A DNA stretch of 64,000 bases. Origin: Schizophyllum amplum. Taxonomy: Eukaryota; Basidiomycota; Agaricomycetes; Agaricales; Schizophyllaceae. A model generated the notes under the pieces. It had not been told where the DNA came from. It saw only the letters and a program-made list of their open reading frames with translations, and made no database searches. This document shows, piece by piece, positions 33,183 through 43,428 of this stretch; the stretch's first letter is position 1; every line of letters starts with the position of its first letter. A program made the position numbers and the translations under genes. The stretch covers positions 43,109 through 107,108 of the forward strand of contig VDMD01000086.1 of assembly GCA_007026445.1 (NCBI GenBank), written 5' to 3'.

Positions 33183-36108
33183 ATGTCCAACAAGAGCGAC
33201 AATGATTCGCTCTTTGGATCGCCACCATCGTCGCGAGCTCCATCGCCAGACCTCGCCCTCCCGACGGCCACGAATATCGTGAGCATACCGGGCGCAGGGG
33301 CGGATCGCACATCTCAAAATGTGGGGACCATTGCACTTCCGGGTTCCCATAACTTTTCTGAACTTCCTGCTGCTCCATTAGCCTTGTCGTTGAGCCCTGC
33401 TCCTCGGCCTCCGGCGCAAGATCATGGTGGGCGGCAGACCGACGCGGGAGCTGCTTCTGGCTCAGCGGCACCGCCGGCCCCGGCCGCGACGAAGCGCAAA
33501 CATCGTGTCGCGTCCCCGGGGCGCGGTCGTCCCACGACGGCCAGAAAACGCCAACGGAGAGAAAGTCCACCGAAAGCGGGTCCCTTAAGGACCAGACCTG
33601 GCGATGCAGCTTCGCGGCCCATCATCGTCGAGGATCACGAACCGCGACACCCTCCCCTCGATCCCCGATTACCCGTACCCACGACAGCAGAGATCGTCCA
33701 GACTCTGATGAGTACGAAGGAGGTCATTCCGCTACTAGTCCGCAATCTCCTACTAGTCGCGCGACCACCAGCCGCCCCTTCATCCCCTTCACAAACGACC
33801 TCACCGCCTCCACGCCGCCGTAGTCGTATCGGCCCACCGCTCAAGCCTGAACCGCCTCCGCTGCCCAAAGGGAAGCGCAAGCTCACCCGAGTGCCTGCCG
33901 GTGCTCAGGAGTGGGACGTGCCCTTCCCGTTCCAGGAGGGCGAGGGGCCGGAGGACTACCAGAAGAAGTGGGAGAAGCAGCGCGCGCGGAGGGTGATCGG
34001 GCAACTCATCGGCCTCATCAAAGCCGCCGCGAAACGGACGGCCGTGCGCAAGTACAAGGCCATGCGCAAAGCGGGGCTGCTGCCTGATGATGATGACAAG
34101 GCGACCCTAGGGTCGGCGCAGCGACAGCAACGTTCACAGGCCATTGATCAGCATGCACCGAACGGGCCACATTCACATCCACCGACGCATATACCCACCT
34201 TTTCAACGCATACATCTACTTTTCCGGCGCATACACCTACTTTTTCAGCGCATACATCCGCCGTAACCACCTTCCCGCCTCGCGCTGGACATGGCGAGTC
34301 CCTCTTCGACAATCAAAACCCTGTGCACCCCATCTCTGGCCACGACACCCCGGCCTTGGGTGGCTCCCTTGACCAGCTTCTGACATCCCTTCTTTCGCAC
34401 GGCGGGTCTGGAGTCAATGCGGGCGTCTTTGGCGCAGACGGCCTCTTCGACTCGCCGTCCGGCACACCAGCACCTACGGAGTACGATGGGTTCACGTCAT
34501 TGATCCAGTCGTCATTCCTCCAGTCGTCTTTTCCTCCAGATGGCGTGGACTACGCTTCGATGTGGATGGAGCCTGGCGACCCGAATGCCCCGGTGCCCGA
34601 GCTGAGCACGCAGGAGATGGCGGCGCTGTTCGCGACGGATGATCGGTCTGGACTTGGGAAAGATGGTGCCGGGCAAATTGGCGGGGTCGGTGATGCCGCT
34701 GGTGTCCTTGGAGGCGGTTTGGGTACCGGCGAAGACTGGACATTTAACGAGTTCGACTTTCCGCTGGATCCGGCGTTGCTTGCCATGGTGCAGCCCCCAC
34801 CGGGACCGGAGGGTGTAGACGCGATGACCTTTGGCGATGTGGGCATGCCTGCGGCACCGTCGCCTCCGTCTATGCCGTCGATGACCATGTCAGAGAGCGC
34901 AAGCTCTGCTAGCGACACCCCGCATACGCCTCTCGTTGACCAGGAGCAGAGTCACCCGCCGTCGCATGAGCTCTCTTCTGGATATCTCCAACCCAGGATG
35001 GATATCGATCACGCATACTTGGGAGATGGCGGGTTTGCACTTGGAGCAGATGCGGGGACTGCATGTAACAACCTCAAGCCGGCGCCGGTAACCCTGCAAG
35101 ATGGTTTGTCTTCTCTGTTGCATACCTTGCTTAGCCATGGCGCTCAAGTAGCCACAGGCGTACCCCCTCATGCGGGAGCGAGTGAGAACCAGGGGTCTCT
35201 CGGAGCGGGGTCGGAAGGAACGTCCGGGGATTCGATGTTCGACTCAGGTGCGTTGGTCCATCTATTCAACACGATGCTGGAGGCTCAAGCGCCAATATTA
35301 GCGCGGCAGAACACGTTCCCTGCAACGCTGGGGACCGGAGCAAGTGCAGTGGATTCCCTGCTCGGTGCGTTTGCTATTCACGAGGAGTTGTTCCGTAGAA
35401 ACTGACCTTGTGTTTCTTGCAGACGGACAGCTGCAGCCTCCGCAGACGTGGCAAAGGTCTGCTACGCACGTACAATCACAATCTTCCGTCCAGTCGGAAC
35501 CAAGCGGAACTCGGCCGACTCTACCCGTACCTTCATTGCCACCATCCTTGCCGCAAGCGACAACGTCAACACACCAACCATCTGCGACCTCGTTGGCGTT
35601 CGCCCAGACGCAGACTACGTGGGCTAGAGCGACGTCGTCTCAGTCAACGGGGACCTCACCTCTCGCAGCGGCTTCATCGACGGCGGCGCTACCCTTGCTG
35701 CCCCAGTCGTCAGCGGAAATGGTCGACGTGGATATGCAGTCTGTGGACGCTATCGAGGGCCAGTTCATACCTTCACAAACAAATTATCCGTCGTCGAGCG
35801 TTGCGTTACCGCCGATCATGCTGCCTCCGGATCCGCCAGCGACGCAGCGGCAGAAGGGAAAGCAGAGGGCGAATGGAAAGCAGAAGGCGGACGGAAAACA
35901 ACAGGCGGACGGAAAGCAACAGGCACGCGCGACTCCGGGCACGATCGACCGGGAGCGCGTCCTGCGACAGGCGCGTGAGCGCAAGGCGGAGCTCGAGGCT
36001 GCGATCGAGCGGGCGAAGGTGGAGCTTTGGGAGCTGTCGATTGAGGGCGATGTGTTGCAGAGGGTGAAGGCGAAGTTGGGGAGAGGGGCGGGGAGGGAGG
36101 CGAGGTAG
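33183..36108 (+). CDS. Pro/Ser-rich putative nuclear protein, unknown function
   Basis: Two exons, 33183-35364 and 35423-36108, 955 residues. The first ATG in frame is 33183 (MSNKSDNDSLFGSPPSS). Most of it is Pro-, Ser-, Thr- and Gly-rich and likely disordered. A short conserved-looking basic helical region (YQKKWEKQRARRVIGQLIGL and then RKYKAMRKAGLLPDDD) lies near residue 270. A repeated HTSTFPAHTPTFSAHT segment follows near residue 345. The C-terminus has Lys/Gln repeats (GKQKADGKQQADGKQQ) and a predicted coiled coil (RVLRQARERKAELEAAIERA, continuing KVELWEL). The composition resembles fungal transcription regulators, but no DNA-binding domain is recognised. Confidence 0.75.
35857..35924 (+). 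repeat. 18-bp tandem repeat, 3.8 copies, in coding sequence
   Basis: Units of the form GGAAAGCAGAAGGCGGAC repeat in frame, encoding GKQ(K/Q/R)A(D/N) units before the coiled coil. Confidence 0.8.
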
Positions 36109-36670
36109 CGTTGCGGGGAGTGATGCGAGGTAAAGAGGCTGACCTGGTAATGGCACGCGTGGAGAGGGCGAGAGGTGGTCGACGTTAGGGTAGGGCGCTG
36201 GGGAGATGGATGCGCCATGGGTGGCTGCAACTGCGTGTGTTTTGTCGGGCAAGGAGTAAATTGTGTGTCATTGTGTGATAGATACCTGGAAGACATCCAC
36301 TTATGAAGCAAAGCGAAACTTTGCAACGATGCTGTTCTTCAATGATGAGACCGCCGACGCATGATTCACTGAGGGGACTCCCAAATCTAATGGCAGGGAG
36401 CTTGGCCTGCTCTTCTATACTGCAGGAGCGCAAGTCGCGCTCGAACGGACATAGTCCTTGACAACTTGTTCAGACGGGTTATGTAACACGACTGCGACAT
36501 CCTGCTCAGCAGTCGCATATATTATGCTATAGATGTAGATAGACATGGGTATGGCCCCAGGGAAAGGTAGATATATGTACGTACGAAAGTGCAAAATAAA
36601 TAGATGTGCGGTAAGAAACAAATAAACATGCGAATCATTGTCCGGTTGTCCTTGGACCCACATAGGTCAA
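36109..36670. other. Intergenic, convergent 3' regions
   Basis: AT-richer spacer between two convergent genes; no gene recognised. Confidence 0.5.
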
Positions 36671-38781
36671 CTAGGCCTTCGCGGCCTTATCCCTCAGGCG
36701 CTCTGAGCGCCGAGTAGGCTCGGTGGCGAGCTTTCCCTCCTTCCTCGCCTTGCGGGCGCGCGCAGGGGGCTTGCTAGCCTCGGTCGCCTTGCGCGTCTTC
36801 GCCGAAGCCTTGCTCGTCTTCGGGGGAGCCTTGCTCGTCTTCGGGGGAGCCTTGCTCATCTTCGCAGGAGCCTTGCTCGTCTTCGCCGGGGCCTCACTCT
36901 CCTTGACGGCCCTGCGCGTCTTTGCGGGACGAGCGTCTTCCTGAGGAACAGCGTCTGCGCCGCGCTTGCGCTTGCTGGTGCGCAGCTTCGACGGCTCGTC
37001 GGCGACCATGGGCGCAGCTGCGGTGACCTCCGGAGTGTTTGTAATGGGCTCGAATATCTCGTCGAGGGAATCGAGGGTACGTGAGGCGGGCTCGGACGCC
37101 TTCACGGCGGCAGCCTGAGTTCTCGCAGCGAGCTTGACCCGGTCCTCCTCCGACAAGGGCATACGCTTCGCTCTCCTGTGGACCTGCTTCGTCGTCAAAG
37201 GCTTCGTGGACTCCATCTTCAGATTGATCGCCTGCGCGGACTTCTGGACATTGCAGCTGGGATAGGCGCAGTTCTCGCCGCAGGTGTGCTTGACCACCAG
37301 CGTCGGCCACGGGAACACGCTGGCCAAGAACAGGCCGATCGCGTTCGTATCGCCTCGTATCTTGTTGTCGCCGACGTCCAGAGTGATCCTCCGCTCGAGC
37401 GTCTCCGTGGGCACAATCGGAGTGGGAACGGTCGACATGTCGAGTTCGAGGGCCAGCAACGACAGTTGAGGGCATCGCTGCGCCAGGCAGGCCAAACTTC
37501 CGAGCGAGCTCTTCTTGTATTTCGGCTTGTAATCGTCCCAACCGGTGTTGACCCTATTGACGAACTTCAGCACCTCGAGCTTGGGCCACGCCTCCGTCAT
37601 CGCGTCCAGAGCACCGTCGACATCAGCGTTCTCGCAAGAGAATCTGATTTCTGCGTGGGTGATATTGGGAAGCGCAAGAAGATCGGCGAAGTACTCGCGC
37701 GCGACCATCCCTTGGTCTCCGCCCCATAGGTGCGTCATGATGGTGAGGTGAGTGAGCGTGGTAGCGTTGCACGCGTCGCGGATCGCAGAGTATAGGTCGG
37801 CAGCCTCGTCGGCTTCGTCTGAGTTGGGCGTCTGCCCAGTAACGGATACCTCCCGCAATTCGAGCGGCTCCGTCGACAGGTTCTCCAGAATGTTCGTCGC
37901 GCAACGAAGGTCGAAAGGTTCAGAGATCCGCAGCGTCTTCAGCCCGTAAAAGCCAGGTGTCGGGGCAGCATCATCATCTCGGATGGTGTCCTCGTCTGCG
38001 ACCCCCGCTTTCGGGAAGTGCAGCTCTCGGAGCCCCGCATGAGCGCGCAGAGCCGGAAGCATCTTCAGCCTATTGTCTGGTGTGATGGCGAGTCCTTGGA
38101 GCGCATCGAGACGACACAGGTTAATGACGAGAGACGATGCTTGCTTCATAACGGAGACGTAGGCTGTTTGGGCGCCATCCTTCGCCGGCATGAGGCGCAC
38201 GCGAGTAGTCATATTGTCGAGCAACGTTTTCATGCGCGGGCCCAACAGCAGAGTGTGCACATTGGGGAGCAGGACACCATCATCGCAGTGTGGGCGCGCG
38301 GCGGCCAACACGAATGACTTCACAGCGACGAAGTAGTCTTCGTATCTGCCGAGCGGCTTGTCGTCCAGAACCTTGATGCGCCGAGCATACATCTGCAGCC
38401 TGACCCACTGCTCGGCGGGTATGCTGACCGTCATGTCGGCGTTGGGTTTCATGGTGAGTATCTGGCGGACTATCAGCTGAAGTATGGCAGATCTGAAAGC
38501 GAACTCACTTGGTATCGATCGCTAGTGATACCGTCTGGATTGTCCTCCGTGCCTTCGCACCCGATCCGTTCCTCCGTTTGACGAAGCAAGCATGGCAAGA
38601 CCTTGAACAAGGGTGCGAGGCTTTCCTGCCTTTCCCACAGCAGATCGAGCGCGATGGAGCCTACGGACCGGCTGACACGGGAGAGGGGGAGCAGGGCACC
38701 GTTGCCTTTCTGGAGCTGAACCTTCTTGCAGATAGCATGGACCAGCTCGTACACAGCCAAGAGACGACTGACGGCGGACAT
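36671..38781 (-). CDS. F-box-like/LRR protein, family copy 2 (intact) with Lys-rich repeat tail
   Basis: Two exons, 38781-38509 and 38461-36671, 687 residues. The N-terminus reads MSAVSRLLAVYELVHAI and SIALDLLWERQESLAPLF, the family F-box-like start. LRR-type blocks include LLPNVHTLLLGPRM, LCRLDALQGLAITP, FYGLKTLRISEPFDL and CLAQRCPQLSLLALELDM. Compared with copy 1 it carries a Cys-containing insert (CGENCAYPSC) and an extra ~150-residue basic tail with repeated PAKTSKAPPKTSKAP units, followed by TRRSERLRDKAAKA. The basic tail suggests a nuclear or nucleic-acid-associated location (inference). A TATA box lies about 95 bases upstream. Confidence 0.8.
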
Positions 38782-38873
38782 GTCGAGATGGAGGTGCCTG
38801 CTGCGAGCAAGCGCGACGGCTGAGATGAGGGTCAGGAGCAAGAGGCAAGCGGGACTAATAATGGAATGCAGGC

Positions 38874-38880
38874 CTTTATA
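38874..38880 (-). promoter_or_regulatory. TATA box of F-box-like/LRR copy 2
   Basis: Minus-strand TATAAAG about 95 bases before the ATG at 38781. Confidence 0.55.
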
Positions 38881-39437
38881 TGTCAGCCGAGGCCATCCTG
38901 ATCCACGTGGTGCCCTGTAGGGCGAACAATGGACGCGTTCATCTTGTGATATTAGACATCACGTGTCGGCGATCACACAGCTTTGTACGGTTGCCGTGGG
39001 CTGTGCTTGCTTTGAACTGACGCGTCACCATCTTTGCGAAGAGGATACAAAGAAAGGATCGAGAAATAGACACCCAGAAGCCACATGAAGGGCAGGTCGA
39101 AGAAGGGAGAGAGAATTGGGATCACGAAATTGATTTTAGCACGTGAATATCACGTGTATTATATCGGTGACGTAAGTATACCTCATCCGGCGGACAATGA
39201 GTCGTTCCAAAGCGTCAGAGCTTCGTGTGAGCCGTCTTTAAAAGGGCAATGGTCGTGCGCCTCGATGTAACAAACACATGCAGGAGGTTTTTATGAAAGA
39301 TGCGTAGTTATACAGATAGTTTGTTTCCCGAATTGCCCTCGACCTCCTCACAGAATGCGCACATCAAACATGACCGTGTCGACTGAACGCGGTGAAGGAT
39401 TAAGCAGTCAAGCACATGAACAGCAACCAGCTCACCT
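38881..39437. other. Intergenic, no gene recognised
   Basis: Several CACGTG/CACGTA sites (38913-38918, 39140-39155) but no gene. Confidence 0.45.
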
Positions 39438-40940
39438 CTACTCCGCCCAGAACGAAGCCTCGACCGTCCTCCACGGCGGTAAGCGCGCAGGCGCAAACTG
39501 GAAAGTCGCACAACCGATTGAATGAGCCGCCTCGTACGCCACCCCAGGAAGGATCGAAAAGCTGTTGATGCCGTGCATGACCGCGCGGTCCGCGGTCGTG
39601 CATCCGCCGAAGTAGGGCGAGATCAGGAGCGGCGCGTTGTACGCAGGTGAATAGGCGGCAGCCATGAACACGAACCCAGGCTCGACACTCGGTACAGGAG
39701 CAACCACTTGGCCGACGAGGGCAGAATCGACGTCCGCAGGACCTCTCGCGCGTTCGGCAGAGTCCGGAGCGATCTCTACCTCCTGTATCTGTTCGACGAA
39801 AGATACGACGTCTTCGAGGGCCGCGATGAGATCGGCCTTGTTCTCCTTCTGCAAATTGATCTGCACGTGTGCAGCCTTTCTCTTCAACGTCCGTTGACCA
39901 GGGCTTCCCGAGCCTCGAGAGCGGTGCGCAAGCCACGAGGGATCATTACGAGCGCGGCGAGTATACTGAGCCCAAGCAGACGCGGAGGTGGTCGAGATCG
40001 CCTTCCGATGGCCGGAGAGCGAGGCGTCCGATGCGGCAGCAGATTCCACAGCGTTGCCAGAGCGTCGCGACGGGAGAAGAGAGCGATCGCCATCCTCGTA
40101 GTTCGAGTGTTTCGGATAGGCACCATAGCGGCGAGGAGAGGGCTCCTGACGGGCACATTCGTCTTCACACCAGCCGAGCACAGAAAATGTCCGCTTCGCC
40201 GAGGCGACGGGGGCTGCGAGCGGCGAGTCCTGTCCGTCCATATTGACCAAAGGCGGGTTCCGCGGCCGCCCAGCGTGCACCTCGCCGTCGTCCTCGGGAT
40301 CCGGCAGGTTGAGATAGGTCGTCAACGCGTCGCAGGTATCGCTCGAGAAGCCTGGGTCTTCCGTTTCCATCATCATCATCGCGTCCAGCGCGGGCAGGAA
40401 TTCGTCCAGCACTTCGTCCTCCGTGATCGTCATCATCGTTGACCCCTTGCGGGACGCGTGGGCGATGCGCGATGCCTCGGGTGACGGGGCGAGAGATCGC
40501 GGGCGGGCAGGCCGTTCGATGACAGCGCTGGTTGATATGGCGGCAGAGGGAGACGGGGAGAACGAGAGGGGGACGACGGTCGGAGTCTTCACTTTCGAGG
40601 GCGAGAAGATGAAGAGGTCGGATTTGGCCGCGCTGGGCGGCGTGGAATAGACCGGGAAGGGGCTCGATGAGGATCGAAGAAAATTGAACGTAGGCGTGGT
40701 AGCACCCTCCTTTGATGCAGGTCCTCCTGGTGTGGACGCGGAGCGCTGAGGACTGGGAGACCCGTCGCTGACGGTGTTCTTGGCGTAAGGCGAGCTCGGC
40801 AGATGCAGAAAGTCGCTTATGGAGAAGTTGGACTCGTGCCCTTGCTCGATCTTGAACGTTCCCGTAGACGGCGAGATGCTGAAGAGGTCTGATGAGGCGG
40901 AAGACTCGGAGGAAAGTGCGGTTATGGAGGCAAAGGACAT
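39438..40940 (-). CDS. Ser-rich protein of unknown function
   Basis: Single-exon gene of 500 residues from ATG 40940. The N-terminal 150 residues are Ser/Pro-rich (SDLFSISPSTGTF, KSDLFIFSPSKVKTP). An acidic methionine-rich stretch follows (ITEDEVLDEFLPALDAMMMM). Around residue 245 is FSVLGWCEDECARQ. A basic segment with KRKAAHVQINLQKENKADLI leads to a helical ALEDVVSFVEQIQEVEI, and the end is FQFAPARLPPWRTVEASFWAE. The layout suggests a disordered regulatory protein with a small C-terminal fold; no domain is recognised. Confidence 0.7.
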   Translation of the reverse strand: MSFASITALSSESSASSDLFSISPSTGTFKIEQGHESNFSISDFLHLPSSPYAKNTVSDGSPSPQRSASTPGGPASKEGATTPTFNFLRSSSSPFPVYSTPPSAAKSDLFIFSPSKVKTPTVVPLSFSPSPSAAISTSAVIERPARPRSLAPSPEASRIAHASRKGSTMMTITEDEVLDEFLPALDAMMMMETEDPGFSSDTCDALTTYLNLPDPEDDGEVHAGRPRNPPLVNMDGQDSPLAAPVASAKRTFSVLGWCEDECARQEPSPRRYGAYPKHSNYEDGDRSLLPSRRSGNAVESAAASDASLSGHRKAISTTSASAWAQYTRRARNDPSWLAHRSRGSGSPGQRTLKRKAAHVQINLQKENKADLIAALEDVVSFVEQIQEVEIAPDSAERARGPADVDSALVGQVVAPVPSVEPGFVFMAAAYSPAYNAPLLISPYFGGCTTADRAVMHGINSFSILPGVAYEAAHSIGCATFQFAPARLPPWRTVEASFWAE

Positions 40941-41470
40941 GATGATTGGTTTTCAAGTGAGATTGGGCGTTGTTCTGAGCTAGTGTGATCTTGATAGTTC
41001 TGAGAGATGTCGAGAATGCTGGTGGGTCGCCGGAGAGAATGCTGAGGTGAGCGGACGCAGAAAGATGAATGCTTGGGTCAAGGTGCCTCGGATACTTCCG
41101 AGCGGAGTCGCAATCCATTGTGGCGCACGCCGGCCCGATTACCGGTCGCGTCTCACGCTCAAGTTCAACCTTCATCAACCTCCATCGCCCCTTCGTCGTC
41201 CGCCTGTGCCCCATCGTCGGCTATTGATGTCGACCAAAAAGGAGCAGAAAACATGAAGCAAGAGCTCCGATGGCTATCGCGCACGAACAGGAACCGGTCA
41301 AGCTCTTTTTGTCTGCCCACGAGCGTCCTCTCGCTCGAATGCGCCGCTGCCTCTGTTGACTCTGACCTGTCCACCGCCTTGGTCGTCCTGGTACCTCAAA
41401 TCTGCTTCCTCCGAGGAAGCCTTTCCGCTTCTGGAGACAAAGTTCATTTTTCCCAGGGTCGTGCTTCTCT
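40941..41470. other. Promoter-side spacer, no gene recognised
   Basis: Upstream of the minus-strand Ser-rich gene; competing open frames overlap here in several frames without recognisable content. Confidence 0.4.
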
Positions 41471-41597
41471 CTTATTGTCTCGCTCCCGCGGCTCTTATTG
41501 TCAAGCATCTCCCTGGCATCGCCCCACGTGCGCCTACGCGCGGCTGCATTCTATGACCCGTCAAACCCGACGACGGTGGTAGGCCATCCTTATTGTC
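41471..41597 (+). promoter_or_regulatory. Three CTTATTGTC motifs upstream of the pheromone gene
   Basis: Identical 9-mers at 41471-41479, 41494-41502 and 41589-41597. ATTGT (ACAAT on the other strand) is the core bound by HMG-box factors, the class that activates pheromone-response genes in basidiomycetes such as Ustilago (Prf1). Their use here is inference. Confidence 0.4.
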
Positions 41598-41680
41598 TTT
41601 GGTGTGCTGTGGGCGCCCTAGGACCACGGCATGCATGCTATGCTTACGATACTCTCGGGCGGGGCTTGGTGCGCGCCGCG

Positions 41681-41688
41681 TATAAAAG
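41681..41688 (+). promoter_or_regulatory. TATA box of the pheromone precursor gene
   Basis: TATAAAAG 105 bases before the ATG at 41786. Confidence 0.6.
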
Positions 41689-41785
41689 TGAAGGCGAGGG
41701 CATACGAGAAAACCTGTCTACCGCTACTGCAAAGCCCAGACACCCTAGTGCTTAACCGCCTAACAACCACAACTACACTCGCACT

Positions 41786-42001
41786 ATGGACTTCTTTCGG
41801 GAGCTCTCGCTATCCAGCACCAACCCCACCTCGTCGTCCGCGCCTTCGGGCCCCTGCGACCACGCACACACGACTTCGGACTGCTCATCGACGCGCCACG
41901 ACGCAGCAGCACCGGTGTCGGACGCCAGCGTCGACGATGTCGAGCTCGCACCAGCCGACTACGAACGGAGTACCGTGGCGTTCTACTGCGTCGTAGCATA
42001 A
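41786..42001 (+). CDS. Putative mating pheromone precursor (CaaX-box lipopeptide)
   Basis: Small intronless gene of 71 residues starting MDFFRELSLSS and ending DYERSTVAFYCVVA followed by TAA. CVVA is a C-terminal CaaX box: the Cys would be farnesylated, VVA removed and the Cys carboxymethylated. In basidiomycete pheromone precursors a charged pair, often ER-like, lies 10-15 residues before the Cys and marks maturation; here ER precedes STVAFYC. Length, an acidic Ser/Thr/Ala-rich pro-region, a single exon, and a TATA box all fit the family. The mature peptide would be secreted and recognised by a Ste3-type receptor. No receptor gene is visible in the window, so this could be a mating-type B locus member beyond the edge or a dispersed pheromone-like gene. 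Confidence 0.72.
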   Translation: MDFFRELSLSSTNPTSSSAPSGPCDHAHTTSDCSSTRHDAAAPVSDASVDDVELAPADYERSTVAFYCVVA

Positions 42002-42581
42002 CGCTGCTATCCACGCCCCAAGGCGACACGCCTCGTATGTCGCATTATTTTGCGGCGCCCGCTCCATTCTCACTGATCATTTTCGCAGATGGCCTACCAT
42101 GCCTGTCACATATCTTCGACATCGCCTGCACCGGCTTGCACGCCGCGATCCACACCCTCCTTCTTTCGTATTATCTTCGTCTCTCCGTTATCCTTATTTC
42201 TTTTTCCCCATCATCACTGTTCTTTCTTATGCGACTCAGTTGTCGCTGTACACTACTGTACTTTCTACTTTGGACCAGTCGGACGAGGACCTACATAACG
42301 TATGCGACTTGCACGCATTCTACCCTGTATTAGGATCTCTCTCTTACTTATCATCTCGTACGCCGCCAGGGGGTACCGTTTCCTCATTACCAGCCAGCTA
42401 CACCGTATACTCTTATGGATGCCGATGCCTGGAATTTATGGCCAGTATCGGCGGCGACGCCGAAGCGCCTTGATCAATGAGACGAAAACACGTGAAATCT
42501 GATTGGCTCCCGCATGTTGCCCCGGTTCCGGCCATTGCCGTTCACATCTTGTCCTCCACCTTCTCCTGCTCGCTGGCCGCA
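42002..42581. other. Pheromone gene 3' region and SDH3 promoter
   Basis: T/C-rich sequence with no recognised gene. Confidence 0.45.
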
Positions 42582-43319
42582 ATGCTCGCTACTCGCGCCC
42601 TCGGTCTCGGTCCTGCCCTTCGGCGGTCAGCGTTTGCCCAGAGCAGTGCGTGAAATCACAATAAACTCGAGCTCGCTGTCGCTAACGTCGAGCAGAGCGT
42701 GCCGTCGCGCGCAATGTCGTCAGCAAGCGGTGAGCTCAGATGTGTGTACTATGCGAGAGATCGGCTAACGTGAAGTGGCCAGTTCTGTCCAGATCCAGTC
42801 GCTGAAGCCGTCTGCGACCGAGGGAATCCTCAATGAGCAACGTCTCCGCCGGCCCAACAGCCCGCACATGACGATCTACCAGCCGCAGTTGACATGGTAC
42901 AGCTCGATCTTCAACCGTATCACTGGATGTGCTCTCAGTGGCCGTGCGTGAACCCTACCTTCTTCCAAGCCAAACCCACTGACCTCTTCATGCAGTCCTG
43001 TACGGCTTCTCCCTCGCGTACCTCTTCGTGCCGGGCACCTTCGACAGCGCGCATGTTGTTGACTTCGTCGCTGGCATGCCAGAGGTCATCAAGTACGCCG
43101 GCAAGACCGTCCTCGCCCTCCCCTTCGCCTACCACTCCATGAACGGGCTGCGCCATCTCGGTTGGGACATGGGCAAATGTGCGTCATCGCCTGTTTCTTG
43201 CTGGCCGCCGATCACTGACACGGAACTCGCCAGTCTTGACGCTCAAGAACTCCTACCGCGCCGGCTACGCCATGCTTGCCGCGACCGGCGTCTCGACCAT
43301 CGCCCTCGTTCTCATGTAA
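42582..43319 (+). CDS. SDH3: Succinate dehydrogenase cytochrome b subunit (complex II)
   Basis: Five exons (42582-42645, 42696-42729, 42783-42943, 42996-43178 and 43234-43319), 175 residues, phases consistent. The N-terminus [20 protein letters not shown] is a typical mitochondrial presequence. [17 protein letters not shown], then IFNRITG, is the SDHC quinone-site signature, and [13 protein letters not shown] carries the heme-ligand His. Three hydrophobic segments ([11 protein letters not shown], the HSMNG helix region, and [16 protein letters not shown]) anchor it in the inner membrane. It binds heme b and ubiquinone with SDH4 in complex II. The second exon is only 34 nt. Convergent with GGPP synthase. 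Confidence 0.95.
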
Positions 43320-43428
43320 TTCTATACGGGATTGTAGAATAAATATCGTCAAATACCCGATCGTTCCTTCGACCCTTGGACGTAACCGAGGGCTTCACGA
43401 TCGAGCTGCGCGCAAGCAAGACCTACTG

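Noticed and set aside
40165..41214. 349-codon minus frame overlapping the Ser-rich gene start
   Set aside because: His/Arg-rich shadow; the Ser-rich frame has an ATG start and better composition.
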